A stretch of 64,000 bases of DNA. Origin: Sphaerisporangium corydalis. GTDB taxonomy: Bacteria > Actinomycetota > Actinomycetes > Streptosporangiales > Streptosporangiaceae. Location: contig NZ_JANZYP010000006.1 of assembly GCF_025506355.1 (NCBI RefSeq), positions 162,708 through 226,707 on the forward strand. The letters run 5' to 3'. Below, in pieces: positions 9,115-17,914 of this stretch. Every line of letters starts with the position of its first letter. Position 1 is the stretch's first letter. The notes below the pieces were generated by a model. That model saw only the letters and a list, made by a program, of their open reading frames with translations, did no database searches and was not told the origin of the DNA. The position numbers and the translations under genes were made by a program.

Positions 9115-9540
9115 TCAGCGGGTCACGCGGTCGAGGCCGTCGGCTATGCCCTGGCGGAGCATGTCGCCGTACGGGCCCCGGGGGAGGTCGCCGGCGTGGT
9201 CGGCGGCCAGGCGGAAGTAGCGCGCCGCCTCGGACGGATCGCCCAGCAGTTCGTGGGACGCGCCCATGTTGAGGTAGAGCGAGGGGTAGAACTCAAGGAC
9301 GCGCCCGTCGCCCGTGGCGTTCGCGTGGTGCAGGGAGACCGCGTTCCACAGGAGGGTCTCCTCGGGGGAGTCCTGCTGCCTGGCGACGTAGTGGGCGGCC
9401 ACGCAGGCGTCGAAGTCGTCGCCCCGCTCGGCCCACGCCTGGTCGAACAGCCGTCGCGCGTCCTCCGGCTTGCCCTCGGACTCGGCCCGCATGCCCTCCG
9501 AGCACAGCCGGACGACCGCATTGTCGAGATCGAGTTCCAC
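9115..9540 (-). CDS. Hypothetical TPR-like helical protein
   Basis: A cytoplasmic protein of 141 residues. The GTG at 9540 is preferred over the longer frame from 9591 because AGGGAGGT lies 5 bases upstream of it. The sequence is helical with two degenerate TPR-like repeats: around EGKPEDARRLFDQAWAERGD, and around LYLNMGASHELLGDPSEAAR. This suggests a protein-interaction scaffold; no enzyme motif is visible. It faces away from the MFS gene and converges on it. Confidence 0.65.
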   Translation of the reverse strand: MELDLDNAVVRLCSEGMRAESEGKPEDARRLFDQAWAERGDDFDACVAAHYVARQQDSPEETLLWNAVSLHHANATGDGRVLEFYPSLYLNMGASHELLGDPSEAARYFRLAADHAGDLPRGPYGDMLRQGIADGLDRVTR

Positions 9541-9732
9541 GGCTACCTCCCTTTTCCGCTTCCCCCGCAGCCTAGGCCGTCGATCCGACAAATCTGAGGC
9601 GCCCGGCGCCGCCGGCGTCCCCCCATAGGATGCTGACGAGGCGGTCGTGACCGACCGGCGCGCGTGACCAAGCGTGCGTGACGAGGCGGCGCGGCGTCAC
9701 GAGGCGGGCGTGCGGAAGCGGAGGGGGAGCCG

Positions 9733-10215
9733 GTGGTCGATTCGTGGCGGGGGCTGCCCAGGCCGGCGCGGGTCGTGGCCGAGGCGGCCGACGAAGCGGT
9801 GGCGGCGGCGCTGTCCCGTGACCCGGAGGCGTACCGCCTGGCGGCGGCGCGGCTCGCCGGCCTCGGCTCCGAGCACGTCGGCCTGGTGCTCGGGACCGTG
9901 GTGAGGTCGCTGCTCGAGGACGCGCACCCCGACGGGCTGACCGTGGACGACGTCCAGGCGGTGGTCGGGCGCTGCGCGCGGGCGGCCTTCGCCTGGTTCC
10001 CCGACGTGGACGCGGACGTGCTGGTGATGCTGGTCGCCGGGGCCCTCGGGGTCCACCAGGCCGAGCCGGACTTCCAGCTCGACGGGAAGGACGTCACCCG
10101 GCAGGCCCCGCTGCTGATCGCCGACCTGCTCGCCGCGTCGGGCCAGCGGTTCGACCGGCGCCTGTCGGCGGCGTTCGCCGACCTCGCCAGGTCCCAGTCC
10201 GCCGAAATGCCGTGA
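9733..10215 (+). CDS. Hypothetical alpha-helical protein
   Basis: 160 residues from a GTG start preceded by GAGGGGGAG. It is all-helical in appearance and rich in Ala, Val and acidic residues, with no signal peptide, membrane helix or recognisable catalytic motif. Conserved-looking segments include AAFAWFPDVDADVLVMLVAG and QAPLLIADLLAASG. Its stop codon lies within the first copy of a 17-bp tandem repeat, so the C-terminus (QSAEMP) is partly repeat-derived. Function not recognised. Confidence 0.6.
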   Translation: MVDSWRGLPRPARVVAEAADEAVAAALSRDPEAYRLAAARLAGLGSEHVGLVLGTVVRSLLEDAHPDGLTVDDVQAVVGRCARAAFAWFPDVDADVLVMLVAGALGVHQAEPDFQLDGKDVTRQAPLLIADLLAASGQRFDRRLSAAFADLARSQSAEMP

Positions 10216-10266
10216 CGACCGAAATGCCGTGACGACCGACGTGCCCTGACGACCGACGTGCCCTGA
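10199..10266. repeat. 17-bp tandem repeat, four copies
   Basis: Copies at 10199-10215, 10216-10232, 10233-10249 and 10250-10266. The unit is GACCGAAATGCCGTGAC, with GACCGACGTGCCCTGAC in the later copies. Each copy carries an in-phase TGA, and the array spans the 3' end of the preceding gene. Confidence 0.85.
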
Positions 10267-10276
10267 GGCGTACGGC

Positions 10277-10861
10277 TCAGTACAGGTGTTCGGCCGAGCC
10301 GGTGAGGGGCCGCACGGTGAGGTGCGCCCGCGTCACCCGCACGCCGGTGGCGCGTTCGGCGAGGGCCAGCGCGGCGCCGAGGGGGTCGAAGCCGTCGTCG
10401 TCACCGTCGACGGGCATGCCCAGGTCGCGCATGTGCCCGAGGAGCCGGTCGGGGTCGCGCCCCCAGCGTTCGTGAGGCTCGTCAGGACGGAAGCCGGTCA
10501 CGGCCTGCCCGTCGGCCGCGAAGAGGAACTCCAGGCCGGAGGCGGTGCCGAGGGACACCGCCGCCATGGCGGTGCCGGCGGAGAGCCGCCGTGTCACCTC
10601 GGCGAGCGTTCCCGCGTAACCGCCGCCCTCCAGCAGGACGGTGCCGCCGATCGCGGGATAGGCGGAGATGAGGTGGCCGGGGCCGTCCGTGGGATCGGGG
10701 ACGACGCCCCGGCCCGCCGGTTCGGGGGTGACGCCGAGGCGGTGGAACGCCTCTTCGGGGGACATGTCGCGTACGAAGGTCAGGCAGCCGCCGGAGCGGC
10801 ATAAGCTCTCGCCGGGCTCCTCGCGGAACCAGGCGTAGTCGGCCGCCGTCACGCCACCCAT
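10277..10861 (-). CDS. DUF6461 family protein
   Basis: 194 residues. The ATG at 10861 has AAAGGA six bases upstream and is preferred to the ATG at 10879. The N-terminus reads GGVTAADYAWFREEPGE followed by a CLTFVRDMSPEEAFHRLG segment, the hallmark of DUF6461 proteins, which are common in Streptomyces and relatives and of unknown function. No signal peptide or membrane segment. Neighbours give no functional clue. Confidence 0.75.
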   Translation of the reverse strand: MGGVTAADYAWFREEPGESLCRSGGCLTFVRDMSPEEAFHRLGVTPEPAGRGVVPDPTDGPGHLISAYPAIGGTVLLEGGGYAGTLAEVTRRLSAGTAMAAVSLGTASGLEFLFAADGQAVTGFRPDEPHERWGRDPDRLLGHMRDLGMPVDGDDDGFDPLGAALALAERATGVRVTRAHLTVRPLTGSAEHLY

Positions 10862-11050
10862 GGTGGATCCTTTCGACATCCGATGAACGACATGATCTTC
10901 TCAGCGCGGACCGACAAAATAAGCCCTATCCCTCAAGTCGGCCGTCGCCGTGGCCGGGAAACCGGCCGGAGACCGCCCTCGGGCCGGGACGGTGCGCGGA
11001 TCACTGCGCCGGTCCGGGACAATGGGGGCGTCAGGCTGTAGAGGAAGGAT

Positions 11051-12778
11051 GTGCCGATCGTGGCTATGAGCGCTGAGGCCGACTGGGTCTCACGATTCGC
11101 GGACGAGGTCATCGCGGAGGCGGAGCGTCGCGCCCCCGGCGAACCGATCGTCTGCGCCTCGGGCCTCAGCCCCTCGGGCCCCATCCACCTGGGCAACCTG
11201 CGCGAGGTCATGACCCCCCACCTGGTCGCCGACGAGATCCGCCGCCGGGGCCACGAGGTCGTCCACATCATCTCCTGGGACGACTACGACCGCTTCCGCA
11301 AGGTCCCCGCCGGGGTGGACTCGTCCTGGTCGGAGCACATCGGCAAGCCGCTGACCTCGGTGCCCGCCCCGCCCGGCAGCGCCTACCCCAACTGGGCCGA
11401 GCACTTCAAGGCGCCCATGATCGCGGCGCTGGCCGAGCTGGGCATCGAGTTCCGCGGCATCAGCCAGACCGCGCAGTACACCTCGGGGGTCTACCGCGAG
11501 CAGATCCTGTTCGCCATGCGCGAGCGCGAGCGCATCGACGCGATCCTCGACCGCTACCGCACCAAGGACAAGCCGGCCGCCAAGCAGCAGCAGAAGCTGG
11601 ACGAGACCGACGCCGCCGCCGCGCAGGCCGCGGCCGAGGGCTCGGGCGCGGCCGGTGAGGACGATGGCAAGGCCGCCGCGGGCTACTTCCCGTACAAGCC
11701 CTACTGCTCGGTGTGCGAGCGCGACCTGACCACGGTCACCGCCTACGACGACGACACCACCGAACTGTCGTACACCTGCGCCTGCGGGCATTCCGAGACC
11801 GTGCGCCTGGCCGAGCACGACCGGGGCAAGCTGGTCTGGAAGGTCGACTGGCCGATGCGCTGGGCCTTCGAGGGCGTCGTGTTCGAGCCCTCGGGCGTCG
11901 ACCACTCCTCGCCCGGCTCGTCGTTCGTCGTCGGCGGGCAGATCGTCAAGGAGGTCTTCGGCGCCGACCAGCCGATCGGCCCGATGTACGCCTTCGTCGG
12001 CATCAGCGGCATGGCCAAGATGAGCAGCTCCAAGGGCGCGGTGCCCACCCCGGCGGACGCCCTGGAGATCATGGAGGCCCCGCTGCTGCGCTGGCTGTAC
12101 GCGCGCCGCAGGCCGAACCAGTCCTTCAAGATCGCCTTCGACCAGGAGATCCAGCGGCTGTACGACGAGTGGGACGCCCTGCACCGCAAGATCGGCGACG
12201 GCACGGCGCTGCCCGCGGACGTGGCCGCGCACGGCCGCGCGGTCGGCACCGCCTCAGGCCCGCTGCCGGTCACGCCGAGGCCGCTGCCCTACCGCACGCT
12301 GGCGTCGATCGTGGACGTCACCACCGGGCACGACGAGCAGACGCTGCGCATCCTGCGCGACCTCGACCCCGAGCACCCCATCACGTCCCTGGACGAGGTC
12401 CGGCCCCGGCTCGACCGCGCGGAGCGGTGGATCACCACCCAGGTGCCCGCCGAGCAGCGCACGCGCGTGCGCGACGAGCCCGCCACCGACATCCTCGGCT
12501 CGCTCGGCGAGGGGGACCGCGAGTCGCTGCGGCTGCTGCTGGCCGGGCTCGGCGAGCACTGGTCGCTCGACGGGCTGACGTCGCTGGTGTACGGGGTGCC
12601 GAAGATCCAGGCCGGGCTGGCGCCCGACGCCAAGCCCACCCCCGAGCTGAAGGTCGCCCAGCGCGAGTTCTTCGCCCTGGTTTACCGGCTGCTGGTCGGG
12701 CGGGACACCGGCCCCCGCCTGCCGACGCTGCTGCTCGCGGTCGGCGCGGACCGCGTGCGCGAGCTCCTCGGCGGCTGA
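11051..12778 (+). CDS. lysS: Class I lysyl-tRNA synthetase
   Basis: It charges tRNA-Lys with lysine. This is the archaeal/class I Rossmann-fold enzyme rather than the usual bacterial class II form. The HIGH-like signature appears as HLGN (about residue 45, context SGLSPSGPIHLGNLREV) and the KMSKS loop as MAKMSSSKG near residue 317. Cysteines at about residues 219-249 (CSVCERD, CACGH) look like the zinc-binding insert of this family. A charged low-complexity insert (KPAAKQQQKLDETDAAAA) is present around residue 180. Start choice is uncertain: AGGAAGG sits only 2 bases before the GTG at 11051, so GTG 11060 or ATG 11066 may be used. A strong hairpin terminator follows 16 bases after the stop. 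Confidence 0.92.
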   Translation: MPIVAMSAEADWVSRFADEVIAEAERRAPGEPIVCASGLSPSGPIHLGNLREVMTPHLVADEIRRRGHEVVHIISWDDYDRFRKVPAGVDSSWSEHIGKPLTSVPAPPGSAYPNWAEHFKAPMIAALAELGIEFRGISQTAQYTSGVYREQILFAMRERERIDAILDRYRTKDKPAAKQQQKLDETDAAAAQAAAEGSGAAGEDDGKAAAGYFPYKPYCSVCERDLTTVTAYDDDTTELSYTCACGHSETVRLAEHDRGKLVWKVDWPMRWAFEGVVFEPSGVDHSSPGSSFVVGGQIVKEVFGADQPIGPMYAFVGISGMAKMSSSKGAVPTPADALEIMEAPLLRWLYARRRPNQSFKIAFDQEIQRLYDEWDALHRKIGDGTALPADVAAHGRAVGTASGPLPVTPRPLPYRTLASIVDVTTGHDEQTLRILRDLDPEHPITSLDEVRPRLDRAERWITTQVPAEQRTRVRDEPATDILGSLGEGDRESLRLLLAGLGEHWSLDGLTSLVYGVPKIQAGLAPDAKPTPELKVAQREFFALVYRLLVGRDTGPRLPTLLLAVGADRVRELLGG

Positions 12779-12794
12779 CGCCGTTCCACCCGAC

Positions 12795-12824
12795 GAAGGG
12801 CCCCGGCCGGCGCCGGGGCCCTTC
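12795..12824 (+). terminator. Rho-independent-type hairpin after lysS
   Basis: A perfect 13-bp stem, GAAGGGCCCCGGC (12795-12807) paired with 12812-12824, with a CGGC tetraloop, 16 bases after the lysS stop. There is no U-tract, as is common in actinomycetes. Confidence 0.8.
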
Positions 12825-12994
12825 CGCGTGTCCGTAGCCGTTTCCCGGGCCCGTCCGCCCGCGCCGGGTGCGGTGCCATTCGGGGCCGGAAGGCGCGTCA
12901 GGGGTAGTCTGGGCTGGACTTCTGGACGGTATCTTCGCAGGTAGGAGGGCTAAGTAAAGAATAGCTTCATGCTAGGGTGTGAAGAGGAAAAAAA

Positions 12995-13024
12995 TTGACC
13001 ACCCTGCCCTGGCGACCGTATGGT
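12995..13024 (+). promoter_or_regulatory. Candidate sigma-70-type promoter for the ABC/murQ operon
   Basis: TTGACC (12995-13000), 18-bp spacer, TATGGT (13019-13024), placed about 30 bases before the first gene's ATG. The 80 bp upstream are unusually A-rich for this window. Only one transcription-start region is apparent for the seven downstream genes. Confidence 0.45.
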
Positions 13025-13052
13025 CCTGGCAATCGGGACCCTGGAGCACTTC

Positions 13053-14846
13053 ATGAAGCGACTCGCAGCGACCGCGGCCCTGGCGGCGGTCGCCACCGCC
13101 ACCGCCGCCTGCGGCACTTCGGAGACGGCCGCCTCGGCCGGGCCGGGTGGCGTCTACACCACGATCGACGGTTCCAAGCAGATCGACGCGACCGCGCCGA
13201 TCAACCCGTTCAATCCGCAGGGCAGCACGTTCGCGGGCTATGACGCGATGGCGCTGGCCTGGCCGAAGAACGACCTGATGGATCCGAACCTGTTCTACCC
13301 GGGCCTCGCGCGCTCCTGGACCGCCACGCCCGACCAGGGCGAGGTGGTCGTCCACCTCCAGCCGAACGCCCGCTGGTCGGACGGCAGGCCGGTGACCAGC
13401 GCGGACATCCGCACCTCCATCGGCCTGGCCTACACCCAGGGCGGCAGCGCGTACACGGTGAACGCGGGGGCGGCGGGCGCGGCGGCCGACATCAAGGTCG
13501 TGGACGCCAAGACCGTCAAGATCGTGCAGGGGAAGAACCGCAGCAACGCGTTCCTCAGGAACGTCCTGTCCACCGTCGTGGTGCCCGACCACGTCTTCGG
13601 CCCGCTGCTGCCCGCCGGCTTCTGGGCCACGCTGACGGCGGCCAGGGGCACCGGCCCCGCCGCCGAGAAGGCCAAGACCGAGATCACCGGCCTGTCGCAG
13701 AAGGTCATCACCTTCTCGCCGCCCGAGGACGTCTCTGCGGGCCCCTTCGTGCTGGAGCGGGTCAACCCCGGCGCCGCGCTGCTGCGCAAGAACGCCTACT
13801 TCTACGACGCCGCCAGGATCGTGCCCGGCAAGGTGAAGGTCCTCAACTACACCGGTAACGAGCAGATCTGGAACTACCTGGTCTCCGGCAAGCTGGACAG
13901 CGCGCCCTTCACCGCCGTGCCCGCCGCCGTCATGAAGAAGATCAAGCAGACCCCGGGCAACGCCATCCGCAAGGGCTACTCCCCGGTGGCGGCGTCCATG
14001 GCGTTCAACCAGGCGCGCAAGCCGTACGACAACGTGCACGTCCGGCGGGCGCTGGCGTACCTGATCGACCGCGCCCAGGTCACGAAGATCGCCTCCCCGG
14101 AGGCGGGGACGCCGTCGGTCACCACCACCGGCATCCACGGCAGCTCGGCCCAGGCCTGGCTCGGCGCCGGGCTCGGCGCCCTCGACCAGTACAAGGTCGA
14201 CCCCGCCAAGGCCGACCAGGAGCTCAGGGCGGCCGGCATGGTCAAGAAGGGCGGCCAGTGGGCGATGCCGGACGGGAGCCCCTGGAAGGTGCAGATCCAC
14301 GTGCCCGCGTCGTTCTCCGACTGGGTCGCCGCCGCCAAGTCGGTGACCAGCCAGCTCAACGACCACGGCATCGACTCCAGCGTGGTCACCTCGGCGGACT
14401 ACATCCTCTACCTCGACGAGCTCGCGGGCGGGAAGTTCGACATCGGGTTCTGGCTGATGGCCCTCGGGCCCTCGCCGTACAACATCTTCCAGCGCGTGTA
14501 CGGGCCGGCCAACGGCTGGTCCCTGCTGGCGGGGCGGCTGAACCACGCCGCGCCCGGCAAGGACGGCAACTGGATGGGCGGTCCCGAGACCGTCGGCGGG
14601 GTGAACCCGGGCGAGCTCACCAACCGGCTCAACCTGGCCACCCCCGAGGAACAGAAGAGGATCGTCGGCACGCTCGCCAAGCTGACGAACGAGCAGCTTC
14701 CTGTGATCCAGATCTACGACTACGTGAACACCCAGTTCGTCAACACCACCCGCTACACCGGCTGGCCGGCGGCGGGAAGCGAGGCGCTGCGGCTGCCCGC
14801 GGGAGTGTGGATGCAGCTTGGGATGATCAAGAAAAGTGGCGTATGA
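13053..14846 (+). CDS. ABC transporter substrate-binding lipoprotein (family 5)
   Basis: The extracytoplasmic receptor of a Dpp/Opp-type importer, 597 residues. The ATG at 13053 was chosen over an upstream start because it gives a lipoprotein signal (MKRLAATAALAAVATATAAC) with a lipobox-like end and Cys20. The SBP_bac_5 fold is recognisable by LARSWTATPDQGEVVVHLQP, WSDGRPVTSADI, the central RRALAYLIDR segment and the LPVIQIYDY region near the C-terminus. It starts an operon of six genes with ATGA overlaps or very short gaps, plus murQ 48 bp later. The ligand cannot be read directly; the murQ and GNAT partners suggest peptides or muropeptides from peptidoglycan. Confidence 0.88.
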   Translation: MKRLAATAALAAVATATAACGTSETAASAGPGGVYTTIDGSKQIDATAPINPFNPQGSTFAGYDAMALAWPKNDLMDPNLFYPGLARSWTATPDQGEVVVHLQPNARWSDGRPVTSADIRTSIGLAYTQGGSAYTVNAGAAGAAADIKVVDAKTVKIVQGKNRSNAFLRNVLSTVVVPDHVFGPLLPAGFWATLTAARGTGPAAEKAKTEITGLSQKVITFSPPEDVSAGPFVLERVNPGAALLRKNAYFYDAARIVPGKVKVLNYTGNEQIWNYLVSGKLDSAPFTAVPAAVMKKIKQTPGNAIRKGYSPVAASMAFNQARKPYDNVHVRRALAYLIDRAQVTKIASPEAGTPSVTTTGIHGSSAQAWLGAGLGALDQYKVDPAKADQELRAAGMVKKGGQWAMPDGSPWKVQIHVPASFSDWVAAAKSVTSQLNDHGIDSSVVTSADYILYLDELAGGKFDIGFWLMALGPSPYNIFQRVYGPANGWSLLAGRLNHAAPGKDGNWMGGPETVGGVNPGELTNRLNLATPEEQKRIVGTLAKLTNEQLPVIQIYDYVNTQFVNTTRYTGWPAAGSEALRLPAGVWMQLGMIKKSGV

Positions 14847-15880
14847 AGCCCTCCACGGTCCGGGGCCGTCCCCGGGTGAACGCAGTGACACGGCGGCTCG
14901 CCGGCCATCTGGTGCGCGGGCTCGTCATGATCTGGGTGGTCACCACGATCAGCTTCGTGATCATCCGCAACATCCCCGGCAACCCGGTCCTCGGGCAGTA
15001 CGAGACGCTGATCGAGCGCGGCATGTCCCCCGACCAGGCGGAACGCGCCACGGCCGCGCTCTACGGGTTCCTGCCCACCGGCAGCCTGTGGGAGCAGTAC
15101 ACCGGGTACATGAAGGCGCTGCTCCACCTCGACCTCGGGCAGTCGCTCAGCACGCCGGGCACCGAAGTGGTCACCCTGATCGGCTCGGCCGCCAAGTGGA
15201 CCATCCTGCCGGTGCTCGGGGGCACGCTGCTGAGCTTCGTGCTGGGCGTGACCCTCGGGGTGTACGCGGGGGTCAAGCGGTCCGGCAAGCTCGGCGACCT
15301 GCTGTCGATCTCCGGCTCGCTGCTGCACGGCGTGCCGCAGTACGTCATCGGGCTCCTCGTCCTGGCGATCTTCACGACGCTGTGGCCGATCTTCCCGGCG
15401 GGGGGCCCGGTGGACGTCGAATTCGTGCCGGGCTTCAACGCCGGCTACCTCGCCTCGCTGATCCAGCACGCCACCCTGCCCGTGCTGACGTACGCGCTGG
15501 CCAGCTACGGAGGCTGGGTGCTGGCGATGAAGTCCAGCGTGGCGACCGTGCTCGGCGACGACTTCATCCTGGCCGCCGAGCTGCGCGGGCTGTCGCGGGG
15601 CGTGCTGTTCCGGTACATCGCCCGCAACGCGATCCTGCCGCTCTTCACGATCCTGGCGCTGTCGCTCGGCATGCTGTTCGGCGGCGCGATCTTCATCGAA
15701 CGGATCTTCAACTATCCCGGGCTCGGGCTGCTGCTGGTCAACAGCATCGGCGCCCGCGACTACGCCCTGATGGGCGGCACCTTCCTGGTGACCACGATGG
15801 CGATCATCGTGGTCAACATCGCGGCCGACCTGCTGTACGCGGTGATCGACCCCCGAGTGCGGACCGGAGGCGTGGCATGA
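14843..15880 (+). CDS. ABC transporter permease, DppB/OppB type
   Basis: An inner-membrane permease of 345 residues, beginning at an ATG that overlaps the preceding stop (ATGA). There are six hydrophobic helices: the first at about residues 20-40 (LVMIWVVTTISFVIIRNIPG), the rest after residue 105. The ATPase-coupling EAA loop reads AAELRGLSRGVLFRYIARNA near residue 245. The large periplasmic loop between helices 1 and 2 is normal for DppB. It pairs with the next gene to form the heterodimeric channel. Confidence 0.92.
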   Translation: MKPSTVRGRPRVNAVTRRLAGHLVRGLVMIWVVTTISFVIIRNIPGNPVLGQYETLIERGMSPDQAERATAALYGFLPTGSLWEQYTGYMKALLHLDLGQSLSTPGTEVVTLIGSAAKWTILPVLGGTLLSFVLGVTLGVYAGVKRSGKLGDLLSISGSLLHGVPQYVIGLLVLAIFTTLWPIFPAGGPVDVEFVPGFNAGYLASLIQHATLPVLTYALASYGGWVLAMKSSVATVLGDDFILAAELRGLSRGVLFRYIARNAILPLFTILALSLGMLFGGAIFIERIFNYPGLGLLLVNSIGARDYALMGGTFLVTTMAIIVVNIAADLLYAVIDPRVRTGGVA

Positions 15881-16785
15881 CGCTCACGACGCCGCTCGCC
15901 GGGCCGCCGAACATGCGCGCGACCCTGCGGCGCAACTTCTGGCGCGGCGTGGCCCGCGTGATGCGCCGCAAGCCCAGCCGCATGGCCGGGGTCGCCATCG
16001 TCTGCCTGTTCCTGCTGATGGCGGCGGTCGGGCCGATGCTCTACCCCGCCCACCTGCCGCGCGACGACAACGCCCTGTACGCCGCGCCGAGCCTGGCCCA
16101 CCCGTTCGGCACCGACTTCGAGGGCACCGACGTGCTCGCGCTGGTCGTCACCGGCGCCCGGTACGTCATCCTCACCGGCCTGGCCACCGCCGTCATCACG
16201 GTGGCGCTGGGCACGGCGCTCGGGCTGCTCGCCGGGTTCCACCGCGGGCGCTGGGACACCGCGCTCATGCGGCTCACCGACCTGCAGCTCACCATCCCCG
16301 GCCTGCCGCTGCTGCTGGTGCTGTCCACGGTGTGGAAGTTCAACAGCCCGCTGGAGATGGGCCTGGTCCTCGGGCTGCTCGGCTGGGGCGGGGTGGCGCG
16401 GGCCGTCCGGTCGCAGACCCTGTCGCTGCGCGAGCGCGGGTTCATCGAGGCCGCCAAGGGCCTCGGCCTGTCCACCCGGCACATCATCGCGCGCGAGCTG
16501 CTGCCCAGCATGGCCCCGTACATCGCCATGAACGTGCTCATCGCCGTCACCGGGGCGATCTACGCCCAGGTGGGGCTGTTCTTCCTCGGCGTCCTGCCGT
16601 TCGACTCCAACAACTGGGGTGTGATGCTCAACCTCGCCGTCTTCGGCGGCGGGGCCCTGACCAGCACGGCCGCACTGCCGTACCTGCTGGCGCCGCTGCT
16701 CGCGATCCTCCTGCTCACGCTGGGCATCGTGCTCATCGTCGACGCGATGGACGAGATCTTCAACCCACGGCTGCGTGAGGAGTGA
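15877..16785 (+). CDS. ABC transporter permease, DppC/OppC type
   Basis: 302 residues, overlapping the previous stop by ATGA. The N-terminal segment (KPSRMAGVAIVCLFLLMAAVG) is the OppC_N helix. A GTDFEGTDVLALVVTGAR segment (normally GTD-GRDV-SR-) and the EAA loop EAAKGLGLSTRHIIARELLP near residue 190 are visible. It is the second channel subunit of the importer. Only 4 bases separate its stop from the ATPase start, so the whole set is probably translated stoichiometrically. Confidence 0.92.
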   Translation: MTLTTPLAGPPNMRATLRRNFWRGVARVMRRKPSRMAGVAIVCLFLLMAAVGPMLYPAHLPRDDNALYAAPSLAHPFGTDFEGTDVLALVVTGARYVILTGLATAVITVALGTALGLLAGFHRGRWDTALMRLTDLQLTIPGLPLLLVLSTVWKFNSPLEMGLVLGLLGWGGVARAVRSQTLSLRERGFIEAAKGLGLSTRHIIARELLPSMAPYIAMNVLIAVTGAIYAQVGLFFLGVLPFDSNNWGVMLNLAVFGGGALTSTAALPYLLAPLLAILLLTLGIVLIVDAMDEIFNPRLREE

Positions 16786-16789
16786 CCCG

Positions 16790-17914
16790 ATGACCACCAC
16801 CTCTCCGGAGACCGGGGGACACCCCGGCGCCCCGTCGCCCCCCGGCCTGGCCGGCGGGCCCGGTGACATGACGGCGCCCGGCGTCCGCGTCCGTGACCTC
16901 GTCGTCGTCTACCGCACCCCGCTCGGCGAGCTGCCCGCCCTCGGCGGTGTCAGCCTCACCATCGAGCCGGGGACCATCACCGGCATCGTGGGGGAGTCCG
17001 GTTCCGGCAAGTCCACGCTGGCGCTGTCCTTGCTGAACGCCGTCCAGCCGCCCGGGCGCATCTCGGCCGGCAGCGTGGAGATCGACGGGCTCGGGAACGT
17101 CCTGGAGCTCGGCGGGGACGACCTGCGTCAGGCGCGCGGCCGGCACCTCGGGTACGTCTTCCAGGCCGCGCAGAACTCCCTCAACCCGCTCAAGACGGTC
17201 GGCAAACAGCTTCTCGACCTCGGACGCTCCCACGGCGCCGACGACCCGCGCGCGCTCGTACGGGACGCCAGGAGCCTGCTGGAGCGGATGGGCCTGGACG
17301 GCGCCCGGGTGCTCGACTCCCACCAGCACCAGTTGTCGGGCGGCATGCGCCAGCGCGTCGGCATCATGCTGGCGCTGGTGCTCAACGCCCAGCTCGTCAT
17401 CCTCGACGAGCCCACGACGGCGCTCGACATGATCACTCAGGCCACGATCCTGCGCATCGTCCGCGAGGTGCACAAGGAGCGCGGCCTCACCACGCTCATG
17501 GTCACCCACGACATCGGCGTGGCGGCCGAGGTCACCGACCGGCTCGCGGTCATGTACGGCGGGCGGGTGGTCGAGCACGGGCCCACCATGGACGTGATCG
17601 GCGCGCCCAGCCACCCGTACACCCAGGGCCTGATCCGGGCGATCCCCCGGCTGTCCGGCGACACCGCCGAGGCCCGCGCGCTACCGGGACGCCCTCCGAC
17701 GCTTGGCACCCTGCCCGCGGGGGGATGCGTCTTCCGGGAGCGCTGCCCGCTTCGCATGGACGTGTGCGAGACGGTGGAGCCGCCCCCGGTGCTGGTCGAC
17801 CGGCGCACGGTCGCGTGCCACGCGGTCGCCGGCGCCAGGCAGGAGCGGGTCGTCAGGGAGGAGCGGGTCGTCAGGGAGCAGGAGCGGGTCGGCAGGGAGG
17901 AGGAGCGCGCGTGA
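16790..17914 (+). CDS. ABC transporter ATPase, DppD/OppD type
   Basis: 374 residues from the ATG at 16790, which has GAGGAG about 7 bases upstream. Walker A GESGSGKST near residue 67, Q-loop in GYVFQAAQNSLNPL, signature LSGGMRQR near 182 and Walker B LVILDEPTTALD near 205 are all intact. The C-terminal oligopeptide-ABC domain holds four Cys (CVFRERCPLRMDVC and a later C) that in relatives bind an iron-sulfur or metal site. The last 25 residues are a charged repeat (ERVVRE units) encoded by a short tandem repeat and look dispensable. The protein energises the importer with the next gene. Confidence 0.92.
   Translation: MTTTSPETGGHPGAPSPPGLAGGPGDMTAPGVRVRDLVVVYRTPLGELPALGGVSLTIEPGTITGIVGESGSGKSTLALSLLNAVQPPGRISAGSVEIDGLGNVLELGGDDLRQARGRHLGYVFQAAQNSLNPLKTVGKQLLDLGRSHGADDPRALVRDARSLLERMGLDGARVLDSHQHQLSGGMRQRVGIMLALVLNAQLVILDEPTTALDMITQATILRIVREVHKERGLTTLMVTHDIGVAAEVTDRLAVMYGGRVVEHGPTMDVIGAPSHPYTQGLIRAIPRLSGDTAEARALPGRPPTLGTLPAGGCVFRERCPLRMDVCETVEPPPVLVDRRTVACHAVAGARQERVVREERVVREQERVGREEERA
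17839..17910 (+). repeat. Short tandem repeat encoding the ATPase C-terminal tail
   Basis: Three to four degenerate 18-24 bp copies based on AGGAGCGGGTCGTCAGGG, in frame with the ATPase gene, translate to ERVVRE-like units just before its stop codon. Confidence 0.7.
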
